Assembly: GCA_019637755.1 (NCBI GenBank)
Contig: JAHBVC010000001.1
Location: 310,001 to 374,000, forward strand
Source: Anaerolineales bacterium
GTDB taxonomy: Bacteria > Chloroflexota > Anaerolineae > Anaerolineales > UBA11579
Length of the DNA: 64,000 nt
Reading direction: 5' to 3'
Of the stretch, positions 44,801 through 52,839 are shown one piece after another (the stretch's first letter is position 1; each line of letters opens with the position of its first letter). The notes under the pieces are model-generated. The model saw nothing but the letters and a program-made list of their open reading frames with translations, did no database searches and had not been told where the DNA came from. A program made the position numbers and the translations under genes.

Positions 44801-46265
44801 GCGCATCCAAGAGCACTTCGAAGGGCTGAGTGCTGACCTGCGCGCCCTCGAGGAGCTGGCCGCTCAGCGCCGCAGCGACTACCACGCCATCAGTCGCAAA
44901 TATGACCTGTCCAAGCTGGACCCGGAAGCCTTCGATCGCTTCATGGCCAAGCCGTATCTACTACGCCCGCTGCGTGGGGATCGCTGGGAGCTGGTCATGC
45001 CTCGCTTCGTAGACTTCAAGGCCGGCTGGCCTGTGCGCGTGGAGGGCGAGTACACCGTCTACGCCATCAACCGCATGATCGATCTCATCACGCCGATGCC
45101 GGATTGGCTACGCGCTGAGATCAACCTGGCACAGCCGGAATTTTCGGCGCACATTGAGGGCGATTGGCTGGTGGTGGACAAGGGTAAGCCCAACGACGTC
45201 TGGGCCAGCCTCGGCGGCGGCAAGCGCTTCAGCAAGCGCGAGGGCAAGCGGCTCAAGATGCCGGAGACCCAGCGCCTGCAGGTGATCCGTGACCTGCTGC
45301 GTAAGGGCGTGCTGCCGTACCGCCCGCAGCCCATCCCGGCTGAGCTGCGCCGCAACCCGGCCGACTTTACCAGCATCCAGCTGCGCGAGAAGCAAGCGCG
45401 TGACTTTGCTACCTGGCTTGAATACAGTGCCGTAAGCGCCTTCGCTACCGGCGGTGGCGGCAAGACCTTCTTTGGCATCTACGCCGGCGCATCCGTATCC
45501 GGTCACAAAGCCGTGGTGGTGCCACGCCGTGCCATCGCCCAGCAGTGGGAAGCGCGCATCAAGCTCCTGGCGCCCAAGATGGCGCACGAGTGGGATTTCC
45601 TGACCTACCAGGCGATGCACAAGCGCGTGCCCAACAAGAAATACAGCCTCGTCATCTACGATGAGATCCAGCACATGCCCGCCAACATGGGCATCAAGGC
45701 CAGCCAGATGCACACCGCTACCCGTATTGGCCTGAGCGCCACGCCTTGGCGCGAGGATGGCAATGAGGACATCATCCCGGCGCTGTGCGGCTTGCCCGTG
45801 GGCGCCGACTGGCCGTCTGGGGAGCCGGCCGACACGAAGGTTTGGATCGTAGATGGCCAGAAGGAAAAGCTGGACATGGTGGAGCAATTGGTCGGCGAGC
45901 CCACTGCGGGCAAGACGATGATCTTCGTCTACCGCCTGGATGTTGGCCACACCATCGCCAAGCGCCTGGGCGTGCCCTTTGTCCACGGTGCCACTGCCAA
46001 GCAGTATAAGGTGATCCAGGATAACGACACCTTCGTGATCAGCAAGGTGGGCGATGCCGGCGTGAGCATCAACGCCACCCGTGTGATCGAGGTCGACTGG
46101 CTTGGCGGCCGGGCCGAAATTGGCCAGAGAGCTCTGCGCACGCAACACGCTGACGAACGCGGCGAGTTTCACATCCTGATGACCCGCGGCGAGTACAACG
46201 ACAGCGCCAAGCGGCTGAGCGCCCTGGATGCGCTCAGCTTTGATGTGCACGTGATGGGCGCGTAA
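44784..46265 (+). CDS. SF2 DEAD/DEAH-type phage helicase
   Basis: A 493-aa helicase. Motif I is FATGGGGKTFF, motif II IYDEIQHM, motif III LSATPWRED, and the C-terminal RecA domain shows KTMIFVYRLD and a motif VI-like IGQRALRTQHADER. It resembles phage and XPB/RadD-like branch-migration helicases used in replication and recombination. Start ATG 44784 has TTGGAG upstream; the longer frame to 44742 lies inside the previous gene. Confidence 0.85.
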   Translation: MTQVTKRIQEHFEGLSADLRALEELAAQRRSDYHAISRKYDLSKLDPEAFDRFMAKPYLLRPLRGDRWELVMPRFVDFKAGWPVRVEGEYTVYAINRMIDLITPMPDWLRAEINLAQPEFSAHIEGDWLVVDKGKPNDVWASLGGGKRFSKREGKRLKMPETQRLQVIRDLLRKGVLPYRPQPIPAELRRNPADFTSIQLREKQARDFATWLEYSAVSAFATGGGGKTFFGIYAGASVSGHKAVVVPRRAIAQQWEARIKLLAPKMAHEWDFLTYQAMHKRVPNKKYSLVIYDEIQHMPANMGIKASQMHTATRIGLSATPWREDGNEDIIPALCGLPVGADWPSGEPADTKVWIVDGQKEKLDMVEQLVGEPTAGKTMIFVYRLDVGHTIAKRLGVPFVHGATAKQYKVIQDNDTFVISKVGDAGVSINATRVIEVDWLGGRAEIGQRALRTQHADERGEFHILMTRGEYNDSAKRLSALDALSFDVHVMGA

Positions 46266-46499
46266 ATGAGCACGCGCTACGAAGGCCGCAAGATGTCCCG
46301 CCAAGAGCGCCGCCAGCTCCAGCAAAACTCCTTCCGCTGGAATCAGTGCGAACGCAAGAAGGCATTTCCCAGCAAAGCCGTCGCCAAGCGCGTGCGCCAC
46401 TTCAAGCATCCCGATCACTATGTCGAGCCGTACCAATGCCCGCATTGCGGCAAGTGGCACCTCGGTGCGCCGCCCAAGCGAAGCCGCATGAAGGGATGA
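46266..46499 (+). CDS. Small zinc-ribbon phage protein (77 aa)
   Basis: ATG 46266 abuts the helicase stop. Very basic, with RWNQCERKKAF and, near the C-terminus, YQCPHCGKWHLG. Two Cys in CPHC plus upstream Cys/His could bind zinc; similar small ribbons occur beside phage nucleases. Probable nucleic-acid binding. Confidence 0.6.
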   Translation: MSTRYEGRKMSRQERRQLQQNSFRWNQCERKKAFPSKAVAKRVRHFKHPDHYVEPYQCPHCGKWHLGAPPKRSRMKG

Positions 46500-46918
46500 T
46501 GAGCAATCTTCCTGTGCCCGAGCTCTCCGAGCAAACGATCGCTAACATCGTAGCCCGTATCCGCGAGGGTTACCGCCAGATTTCCGAAGCCAACGGTTTC
46601 GGCACTATCCGCATCACCATTGAGCGCGCCGGCTCAGCGAAGGAGAAGATCATCCTTGGCGTGGAGACCTCGCGCCCAGTGTCCAGGCATGTGCGGGAAG
46701 GCACGATGAGCACACTGCCTGCACCCGAGCTCTCCGAGCAAGCCATCGCTAACATCATGAAAGATATCCGTGATGGCTACCGCAGGATTGCAGAGACCAC
46801 CGGCTTCGGCACCATCCGCATCACCATCGAACGCGCCGGCTCAGCCAAGGAGAAGATCATCCTCGGCGTGGAGACCTCGCGCCCAGTGTCCAGGCATGTG
46901 CACGAGGAAGCCGAATGA
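46499..46918 (+). CDS. Tandem-duplicated phage protein (two about 69-aa repeats)
   Basis: A 139-aa protein of two similar halves. Each starts with LP-x-PELSEQ and ends GFGTIRITIERAGSAKEK then IILGVETSRPVSRHV; the 33 residues from GFGTIR to SRHV are identical, with only synonymous nucleotide changes between copies. The second half begins with its own ATG (46706) and SD GGGAAGG, so a half-length product may also be made. ATG 46496 is an alternative first start. No known family. Confidence 0.7.
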   Translation: MSNLPVPELSEQTIANIVARIREGYRQISEANGFGTIRITIERAGSAKEKIILGVETSRPVSRHVREGTMSTLPAPELSEQAIANIMKDIRDGYRRIAETTGFGTIRITIERAGSAKEKIILGVETSRPVSRHVHEEAE

Positions 46919-46921
46919 AGC

Positions 46922-46944
46922 ACGGCAGTTAGCAAAACTGCCGT
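46922..46944. repeat. Perfect hairpin between two early genes
   Basis: ACGGCAGTT, AGCAA, AACTGCCGT: nine perfect pairs. No T run follows, so it is not a classical terminator; it lies just before the start of the sigma-like gene and may act on its translation or as an operator. Confidence 0.5.
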
Positions 46945-46956
46945 AAGATGGAGACG

Positions 46957-47352
46957 ATGGGGGTCGCAAGTGGCAAAGGCCAATTACACAAACACATACA
47001 CATTGCATTAAAGGAGTGGGGCTCGCCCAGCCGCAAAGGCATCGAGCCCTTCTTCCGCTTGGCCGTTTTTCGCAGGCGTGGCTTGCACCGCCGCCTGCGG
47101 GTGGTGGAAGCGCGCCTGACCTTGAACATGCTACTGAAGAGCTACATTTACGAGCTGGGCCAACTACAGCCCAGCATCGCAAATGTGCTGCTCCAGCGGT
47201 TTAGTGAGCATATTACAACTAAGGAAATTGCCTACAACATGGGTGCCAGTATAGAGACCGTGAACCGCATGCAGGCCGCGGGCATCCGCTATCTGGCAGA
47301 CATAATCTGGGACGATGAGTTGTTGGGAGAAAGCAAAGAAGGCCAACGGTGA
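46957..47352 (+). CDS. Sigma-70 region-4-like phage late regulator
   Basis: About 131 aa. The C-terminal half holds SYIYELGQLQPSIANVLLQRFSEHITTKEIAYNMGASIETVNRMQAAGIRYL, a region-4/LuxR-like HTH as in sigma-factor-like phage late activators (ArpU-type position). ATG 46957 has GGAG upstream; ATG 46948 is an alternative. As the last early gene, facing the late operon, it is a candidate late-gene switch. Confidence 0.65.
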   Translation: MGVASGKGQLHKHIHIALKEWGSPSRKGIEPFFRLAVFRRRGLHRRLRVVEARLTLNMLLKSYIYELGQLQPSIANVLLQRFSEHITTKEIAYNMGASIETVNRMQAAGIRYLADIIWDDELLGESKEGQR

Positions 47353-47367
47353 GGGTTGGCATTCTTT
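47335..47367. terminator. Bidirectional terminator between early and late operons
   Basis: AAAGAA-G-GCCAAC (47335-47347) pairs with GTTGGC-A-TTCTTT (47355-47367). A and T tracts on both sides allow termination of both converging operons. It overlaps the end of the sigma-like gene. Confidence 0.75.
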
Positions 47368-47403
47368 GCTGTCCACTTTACTGCGCTGCGATAAATCAGA
47401 GCC

Positions 47404-48300
47404 TCACCCGCGGCTAGCCGCTGCCCGCATGGTCTGCCAGTCCTTGAGCACCTCCGGGCTGACGTACGGCTGCGTCTCCGCCTTCACCGGCGCCGGCTCC
47501 GGATCATCTACGATCGGCTCCGCTTCGGGCTCCACCACCGGCGGCGCCCAGGGAAACGCGCTCAGCGCGGCCCACAGCGCAAGATCCCGCCGGGCGTAGT
47601 ACCACTCCCAGAAGTTGGCGCCGCTGAGGCCCAGATCCTTGCAGGCCTGTAGGAACTCGGTCACCTGGCCAGCCGTCGGCGCCCAGCCGCCATCCGGGTA
47701 GGCGCAGCCGGTGGGCACGATCGGGCGCCACACCTTCAGCGCCTGGTGCTCGCGCACCGAACGCCGCAACTGCGCCGCCGGGTTGCTGGCCTGCACCCAG
47801 TACACCTGCGGCATGTTGATGTCGCTGTACTCCAGGAACGTCTCGAAGGGCAGCGGGCGATGCAGCGTGGGGTAGCGATAGCTGCTGAAACCGATCGGGG
47901 TGCTGGGCAGGCCGGCGCGCAGCGCTTGCATGTATTGGCGCGCCGCTGCTTCCATGCCCTTCTGCTTGAACTCTACCTCGGCATTGACCACGAAACCATC
48001 CAGGCCGAACTGCTTGACGCGTTGGATGGCCATCGCCGCTTCGGCGGCCGGGTTGCGGCCGTAGATGTACTGCCAACCCCACGCCTGGATGCCGCGGGCG
48101 CGCAACGCATCGACCACGGCCGGCACGTTATCCTTGCCGGTCTTAGGATCGATGTTGTAGGCGTACTGCCCATCCGCCACTTTGATGAGCACATGCGTGA
48201 GGCCAGCCTCGGCGGCCACCTGGGCGATGCGCTCCGGGTCGCCACCCTCTACCCGGCTGTTGATCCACAAATACATTCCTTTGCCGTTCAAAATATCCAT
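47404..48300 (-). CDS. TIM-barrel hydrolase-like phage protein (possible endolysin)
   Basis: A 298-aa protein. The first about 240 residues look like a glycoside-hydrolase TIM barrel: GKGMYLWINSRVEGGDPERIA, ALRARGIQAWGWQYIYGRN, DGFVVNAEVEFKQKG with candidate acidic residues, and MPQVYWVQASNP. A Pro/Glu-rich linker and short C-terminal tail follow. Its position at the end of the late operon fits an endolysin or tail-tip muralytic enzyme. ATG 48300 has GGAG eight bases upstream. Confidence 0.6.
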   Translation of the reverse strand: MDILNGKGMYLWINSRVEGGDPERIAQVAAEAGLTHVLIKVADGQYAYNIDPKTGKDNVPAVVDALRARGIQAWGWQYIYGRNPAAEAAMAIQRVKQFGLDGFVVNAEVEFKQKGMEAAARQYMQALRAGLPSTPIGFSSYRYPTLHRPLPFETFLEYSDINMPQVYWVQASNPAAQLRRSVREHQALKVWRPIVPTGCAYPDGGWAPTAGQVTEFLQACKDLGLSGANFWEWYYARRDLALWAALSAFPWAPPVVEPEAEPIVDDPEPAPVKAETQPYVSPEVLKDWQTMRAAASRG

Positions 48301-48317
48301 ATTCAAAACTCCTATTC

Positions 48318-49214
48318 TTAATAGATGAAATCACCACTAGCGGTAAACTCGTGATAGGTGTATCCACCGTCCTCGGTAATCGCACCTCCAGTTGCTACAG
48401 GCGGCCCAGGGTATCGGATAATCACAATCCCGCTCCCGCCGGCACCACCGCTCTTGGCAGCGCTAGTAGACGTAGCACCACCACCGCCACCACCGGTGTT
48501 TGCCTGCCCTGGCTGCCCGACATAACTGTTCGCTGATTTGCCGCCACTTCCACCACCGCCAGAACCGCCATCCGCACCGTCGGCATTGCCACCAACGCCA
48601 CCGTTTCCACCACCGCCACCACCGCCATAATCTCCCCCCCAAACGCTCACCCCATTGGCGCCAGCGCCGGCCAGAGTATCTGTAGCATTGCCGCCATTGG
48701 CTGCGCTACTGCCGCCACCACCAGCAGCCCATTTTGTTCCCTGGGCACCATTACCTCCATTGCCGCCGGGTGTACCAACGCCGCCAGTCGTAATGGACCC
48801 GCCGCCACCGCCGCCCGGACCACCGGCTCCACCGTTTTCCCCGTAAGGCATACCTGCCCCGCCACCAACCGAGGTGAACCCGTTGAATGAGGTATTGCCT
48901 CCTTTTGCCCCCCGTGCAGTAGCATCTGCTGCACCAGCACCTCCGGCACCACCATTACCAACAACCACGGGGTACGTTCCTGGTAGCAAAGCCATACTCT
49001 CGAGGAGTAGCACTTGCCCACCGCCACCGCCGCCAGCGGCATACCCATTCGCAGCGCGAACACCAGCACCCCCACCACCGCCGGCCACGAGCAAAACGTC
49101 TGCAAGTATTTCCAGTCCTCGACCGATGATGATGGGATAGTCGCCCAATAGCGGGTAATCGGTAAGGAGAGGGAAACCTTCACTTAGCGGGAGGGGGAAT
49201 TTAGGACGCGGCAT
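48318..49214 (-). CDS. Glycine-rich tail-fibre-like protein
   Basis: A 298-aa protein. After about 40 residues, most of it is Gly/Ala-rich sheet repeats (LLVAGGGGGAGVRAANGYAAG and PGGGGGG-type runs), ending IVIIRYPGPP and a short globular tail. This matches Gly-rich fibre domains of phage and surface proteins (polyglycine-II-type sandwich). Role: receptor-binding or fibre tip. Confidence 0.7.
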   Translation of the reverse strand: MPRPKFPLPLSEGFPLLTDYPLLGDYPIIIGRGLEILADVLLVAGGGGGAGVRAANGYAAGGGGGGQVLLLESMALLPGTYPVVVGNGGAGGAGAADATARGAKGGNTSFNGFTSVGGGAGMPYGENGGAGGPGGGGGGSITTGGVGTPGGNGGNGAQGTKWAAGGGGSSAANGGNATDTLAGAGANGVSVWGGDYGGGGGGGNGGVGGNADGADGGSGGGGSGGKSANSYVGQPGQANTGGGGGGATSTSAAKSGGAGGSGIVIIRYPGPPVATGGAITEDGGYTYHEFTASGDFIY

Positions 49215-49216
49215 TC

Positions 49217-49519
49217 TTATTTGCTCTCGGCCAGCGAAAAATGGAAAGTGACGCCAGCCTGATCACAGTCAACCTGAATTTCGTCTCCGATATTGAGCGT
49301 TGGCGCACAAGGAAAAGGGAAGCTCTCTCCAGGATCAAATGCCTTAGGGGGGATTAGTACATGCGTGGCTGAGGAGCCAGCAATATAGATGCCAACCAAG
49401 GCTTCACCCAGGCCAGCATTGGATACCTGAACCCAGCCAAGCACCTGAGGCTTGCCAGTGGCAGTAAAAACAACTTCTTTATCTTCTGATCCGCTTGCTA
49501 CATAATTGACACCAGGCAT
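49217..49519 (-). CDS. Small beta-rich phage structural protein (100 aa)
   Basis: ATG 49519 with AAGGAG upstream. Beta-strand-rich (GKPQVLGWVQVSNAGLGEALVGIYIAG), with a DxGESFPF-like turn. Its place among tail genes suggests a fibre or baseplate decoration. No recognised family. Confidence 0.55.
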   Translation of the reverse strand: MPGVNYVASGSEDKEVVFTATGKPQVLGWVQVSNAGLGEALVGIYIAGSSATHVLIPPKAFDPGESFPFPCAPTLNIGDEIQVDCDQAGVTFHFSLAESK

Positions 49520-49532
49520 TTTCTGCTCCTTT

Positions 49533-49901
49533 TTATCCTGCGACCCAGATGTGCGCCAGGCTTGCTCCCCCCGAGCCGCCCACGATCGTATCGCCCTGCC
49601 GCACCAGCGCTTGCCCATCCTGCACCTCGCCGATTTCGAGCGTCACCGGATCGCTTTCACCATCTACCTGCAACCGGCGCACGCCGTCCTCATTGACGAT
49701 GGTGTCGAGCATGTCAACCCCATCCTCGAGGTTGTTCATGTGCTCAGCGTTGACCGGGGTGCCGGCATGCGCGACCAACGAGGCGAGACTGATCTGCACA
49801 TCCTCATAGATCGGCTCCCCCTCCCCATCACTGATGTTGTAGCGGGGATCGCCAACAAGGAGATCATCTACCCAATCTGTGCGTTCATATTGCTTAGCCA
49901 T
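49533..49901 (-). CDS. Phage tail/fibre-associated protein (122 aa)
   Basis: An acidic protein. The phrase AHAGTPVNAEHMNNLEDGVDML is typical of the N-terminal connector of phage tail fibres and hinge proteins, where a fibre trimer attaches. Probable structural role between baseplate and fibre. Confidence 0.6.
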   Translation of the reverse strand: MAKQYERTDWVDDLLVGDPRYNISDGEGEPIYEDVQISLASLVAHAGTPVNAEHMNNLEDGVDMLDTIVNEDGVRRLQVDGESDPVTLEIGEVQDGQALVRQGDTIVGGSGGASLAHIWVAG

Positions 49902-49910
49902 TTTTTGCCT

Positions 49911-50576
49911 CTACAATCCTGTAATCCTGGCTGCCAACCGCCGCGGACGGTGAATTTCGGGGTGTTCTACGAAAGTTGGACTGCCTATTGGATCAATAAA
50001 CTTCCCTCCAATCACATCGGCATAACTATCAATTAGGGGCCAGTAGTGCTGGAGACCCTGAGGAAAGAACAATGGAGAGAGTTGATCCATGTACATTGCC
50101 ATCTTCTGATCGTCTGAAGGAATCTCGCCAAACCAGATCGCAAGCTCGGCAAGTTGACCGACAAAGAAATCGGCCGAAGAACCCCGCCCTATGTAGGTGC
50201 GGTTGGGGGAAGCGGCGCCCACACTAGTGGTGTTGACACCCTTGCTAGCCCCATTCAAGAACGCATTCCGGCTCGTGCTGCTCAAGAACTCAGCCATACC
50301 AAGTTGCCATTGGTTCGCCACGTAGGCAGCGCTAGAGTTTGCCTGATCCTGCGCTCCCGTAGAGCTACTCTTGAGGGCATTCACCCTGTCGCCGCCAGCC
50401 CCATCGATGCCCATAGCAAAACCTCTGTTATTGGACGAGTTGAAGATTGTTAATATTCGTTGGTTGGCCGTCTGGCTACTTGATTTGAACCATGCCATGC
50501 ACAACACAGGCTCTGTGCTAAAAAGACCCTCCATGATCTGGGCATATTGGTTGGCGCCATTCAACAACAGAGCCAT
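49911..50576 (-). CDS. LamG/concanavalin-like phage tail protein
   Basis: A 221-aa protein with a LamG-type jelly roll: LLLNGANQYAQIMEGLFSTEP, MAWFKSSSQTANQRILTIF, TYIGRGSSADFFVGQLAELAIWFGEIPSDDQ. The last phrase is the usual end of LamG domains. Likely carbohydrate binding at the tail tip for host recognition. Confidence 0.75.
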   Translation of the reverse strand: MALLLNGANQYAQIMEGLFSTEPVLCMAWFKSSSQTANQRILTIFNSSNNRGFAMGIDGAGGDRVNALKSSSTGAQDQANSSAAYVANQWQLGMAEFLSSTSRNAFLNGASKGVNTTSVGAASPNRTYIGRGSSADFFVGQLAELAIWFGEIPSDDQKMAMYMDQLSPLFFPQGLQHYWPLIDSYADVIGGKFIDPIGSPTFVEHPEIHRPRRLAARITGL

Positions 50577-51092
50577 TTACTTTCTCTCCAGGTGTAGATA
50601 CAAGCCCAAAAGCTTCACATTTGATATCTCGGCGGCAGCGGAAGCCATAAGGATGTCTCCCGCATTCAGCTCGGTCGTCCAAGTGGACAGTGAAACCGAT
50701 GCGCTCTTGCTAGCGCCACTCAAAGCTGGCTTCTGGGAACCAGTAATACTATTGGAGCTGTTTGGCGGATAGCTTCCGTAGGTTGTTCGCCAGACATCTA
50801 AAGTGATAGACCCAACTCCAGAAGCAAGGATGGTCCAACCAATAATGGTGCTGGCCGAGGGAATACACATTGGAAGTTGGCCCACTGTGCCCACGGGCAC
50901 AACACTGTATCCATCCCCAAAGGGGAAAAGAATGTTGTATTTGGTTTTGACTACATCCCCAAACTCAATCACCTTACTGCGATTGACCATGTTGGGTTCC
51001 GTTGGATCTTCGGCATACAACAGAGCGGCCTGCGGAAGAACGCTCACTTTGTGGCCGTCGTCGGCCAGCTGCTGCAAAGTTTTATCTGCCAT
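50577..51092 (-). CDS. Phage baseplate/tail protein of unknown family (171 aa)
   Basis: Beta-rich with repeated Ser/Thr strands (SVSLSTWTTELNAGDILMASAAA). Its start overlaps the stop of the preceding large tail gene by one base. The C-terminal strand pattern suggests a fibre head domain. No catalytic motif. Confidence 0.55.
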   Translation of the reverse strand: MADKTLQQLADDGHKVSVLPQAALLYAEDPTEPNMVNRSKVIEFGDVVKTKYNILFPFGDGYSVVPVGTVGQLPMCIPSASTIIGWTILASGVGSITLDVWRTTYGSYPPNSSNSITGSQKPALSGASKSASVSLSTWTTELNAGDILMASAAAEISNVKLLGLYLHLERK

Positions 51093-52459
51093 TACGCATA
51101 CTCCCGAAACATGTTTTGGCGCAGCAAATTAGCGCCGGCGACCGCCACCCCTGTCCGTGGCCGCAGGTACGGGTGCTCCATCGGCGGCACATACTGCGGC
51201 ACAATCCCGCGGGCCAGTACCCGCCCCAGGAAGCCACCCGCCATATCAAATTCAATGCGCCGCACTTGGGTGAGTAGCTTCTTGCGGTAATAGGTATTCA
51301 CCAGCACTTTGGCGCCCGGCGTCACATCCGAGGGCAGCACCTCATACTCCTGCTGATAGCGCTGGCGGTAGTAGTCGCGCAGGGTATCCAAGACGCCTTG
51401 GGCAGCATCCTCGGAAACCAAAGTGGCTTCTCGGATGGATAGCATTTTCTTGTTCCCGTAGCTGGCCGCATCTGCCTCAACAAACTGGAACGACTTCATC
51501 CGGTCCTGCCACGGGTAGCCGGTGATCAGGATCTCAGCTTCCTCGCTCAGCGTGAGCGTGACGGAATTAGGGCCGAACTGGAAACTACCGCCAACCGCAA
51601 TCCAGTCTCCACTGGTCGTTACGATCCGATCGCCTTCAGTGCTCACCAAGGTGTCCGGAACAAAGCCTGGGCCAATGATCTCGATGTTGTAGTAAGGCCG
51701 CTCGAAAATGATCTTATGGGTGCCAGCGCCCAGGATGCCATCGAACACCGTTTCTGGCGCGTCAGACTCCTTGTAGTCGTGGCTTACCAGCTCGACCGAA
51801 TACACCAGAGGCAACAAAGACGGTTTGCGGCTGTCAGCCACACTCGCGTCGGCCAAAATCACATCGGGCATTTTGTTGGGCAATGCGACAGAGCGGATGG
51901 TGAGCTTGTCAGACCCAAAAGTACTCACCGTGGCACGGGCAGCAAATAGCATTTGCTTTAGCGCGCTGCGGTAGCTTCCAGGTGCAATCCACCCCTTCAG
52001 GGTTCTCGATGCGATGCTCGGGTCCAGGTCATAGGGGATATCAGCCGGCACCAACACCTGGCGCAAGGCAGTATCCAGCGTGACCGGGCTGGCCCAGAAG
52101 ATGCCCTCGAACGCCATCTCTTCCATCACCCCGATCAGATCGATGGCCTGAAACTGAATCTCCTGCTCGCTGAGGTTGGACCAATCTTCCAGGTAGAACT
52201 TGCCCAGCCATTTCAAACTCCCGTCTACCCGTTCGTACGCCAGGATGGGAAGCCGCTCAGCCAGCAAATTCACCCGATCGGCGTTGAACATCGAGAATGT
52301 TTCATCTGTGCTGATGATGGTGAACTCAATGGAGCTGCCGGGCAGCTCGTCGCTGATCGGGCTGCTTTCTACTACCAAATGAGCAGTGCGCACCTGCGGG
52401 CCTTCAAAGACCAACGTTTCATCGCCGATCGTCATTTGGATAACCGGAGATGTGCTCAT
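51092..52459 (-). CDS. Phage tail-associated structural protein (Tal/gp27-hub-like position)
   Basis: A 455-aa protein located directly after the Dit-like protein, where the tail-associated hub (Tal) normally is. It is beta-rich (MTIGDETLVFEGPQVRTAHLVVESSP), with a late basic region RDYYRQRYQQEYEVL and LRPRTGVAVAG. ATG 52459 overlaps the upstream stop (ATGA). No peptidase motif was recognised. Confidence 0.6.
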   Translation of the reverse strand: MSTSPVIQMTIGDETLVFEGPQVRTAHLVVESSPISDELPGSSIEFTIISTDETFSMFNADRVNLLAERLPILAYERVDGSLKWLGKFYLEDWSNLSEQEIQFQAIDLIGVMEEMAFEGIFWASPVTLDTALRQVLVPADIPYDLDPSIASRTLKGWIAPGSYRSALKQMLFAARATVSTFGSDKLTIRSVALPNKMPDVILADASVADSRKPSLLPLVYSVELVSHDYKESDAPETVFDGILGAGTHKIIFERPYYNIEIIGPGFVPDTLVSTEGDRIVTTSGDWIAVGGSFQFGPNSVTLTLSEEAEILITGYPWQDRMKSFQFVEADAASYGNKKMLSIREATLVSEDAAQGVLDTLRDYYRQRYQQEYEVLPSDVTPGAKVLVNTYYRKKLLTQVRRIEFDMAGGFLGRVLARGIVPQYVPPMEHPYLRPRTGVAVAGANLLRQNMFREYA

Positions 52460-52839
52460 GGCCTGTCCTTCGGACCCTGGGCGGTAAAGGTCACACTGAG
52501 GGCTTTCCACCAAGTGGCAGCGGGCGTCCAGCGCTTGAGCTCCCGGGTCACCTCAGACACATAGGCGATGAACGTGAAGGTGGTGCCATCTTCAGCTGGG
52601 ATGGTGACCGTGTGGAACTCCACCGGCTCACGCAGCTTGGACGTCAGTCGGCCAAACTCAGCCCGCTCTTCCCAGGTGGTCGGCGAAGCGAAGATCAGCC
52701 GTGCCTTAGGAAAGGTTCCAATCAGCTCGCGCCGCAGGTTGCCATCTACTGTGCGCTCAGCGTACTTGTCCAAGAAGTTGAGCGTATCCGTCAGCTGCAG
52801 AATAGGCACATTGAAGGTGTCACCGTCGATTACGATCAC
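52456..52839 (-). CDS. Dit-like distal tail protein
   Basis: A 127-aa protein between tape measure and hub. The N-terminal MIVIDGDTFNVPILQLTDTLNFLDKYAERT and the strand pattern fit a minimal distal-tail or baseplate protein. Four-base overlaps at both ends tie it to its neighbours. Assignment rests mainly on gene position. Confidence 0.5.
   Translation of the reverse strand: MIVIDGDTFNVPILQLTDTLNFLDKYAERTVDGNLRRELIGTFPKARLIFASPTTWEERAEFGRLTSKLREPVEFHTVTIPAEDGTTFTFIAYVSEVTRELKRWTPAATWWKALSVTFTAQGPKDRP

Noticed and set aside
46922-46944. Rho-independent terminator
   Set aside because: Perfect hairpin but no T run on either strand, and a coding gene with SD starts right after it.
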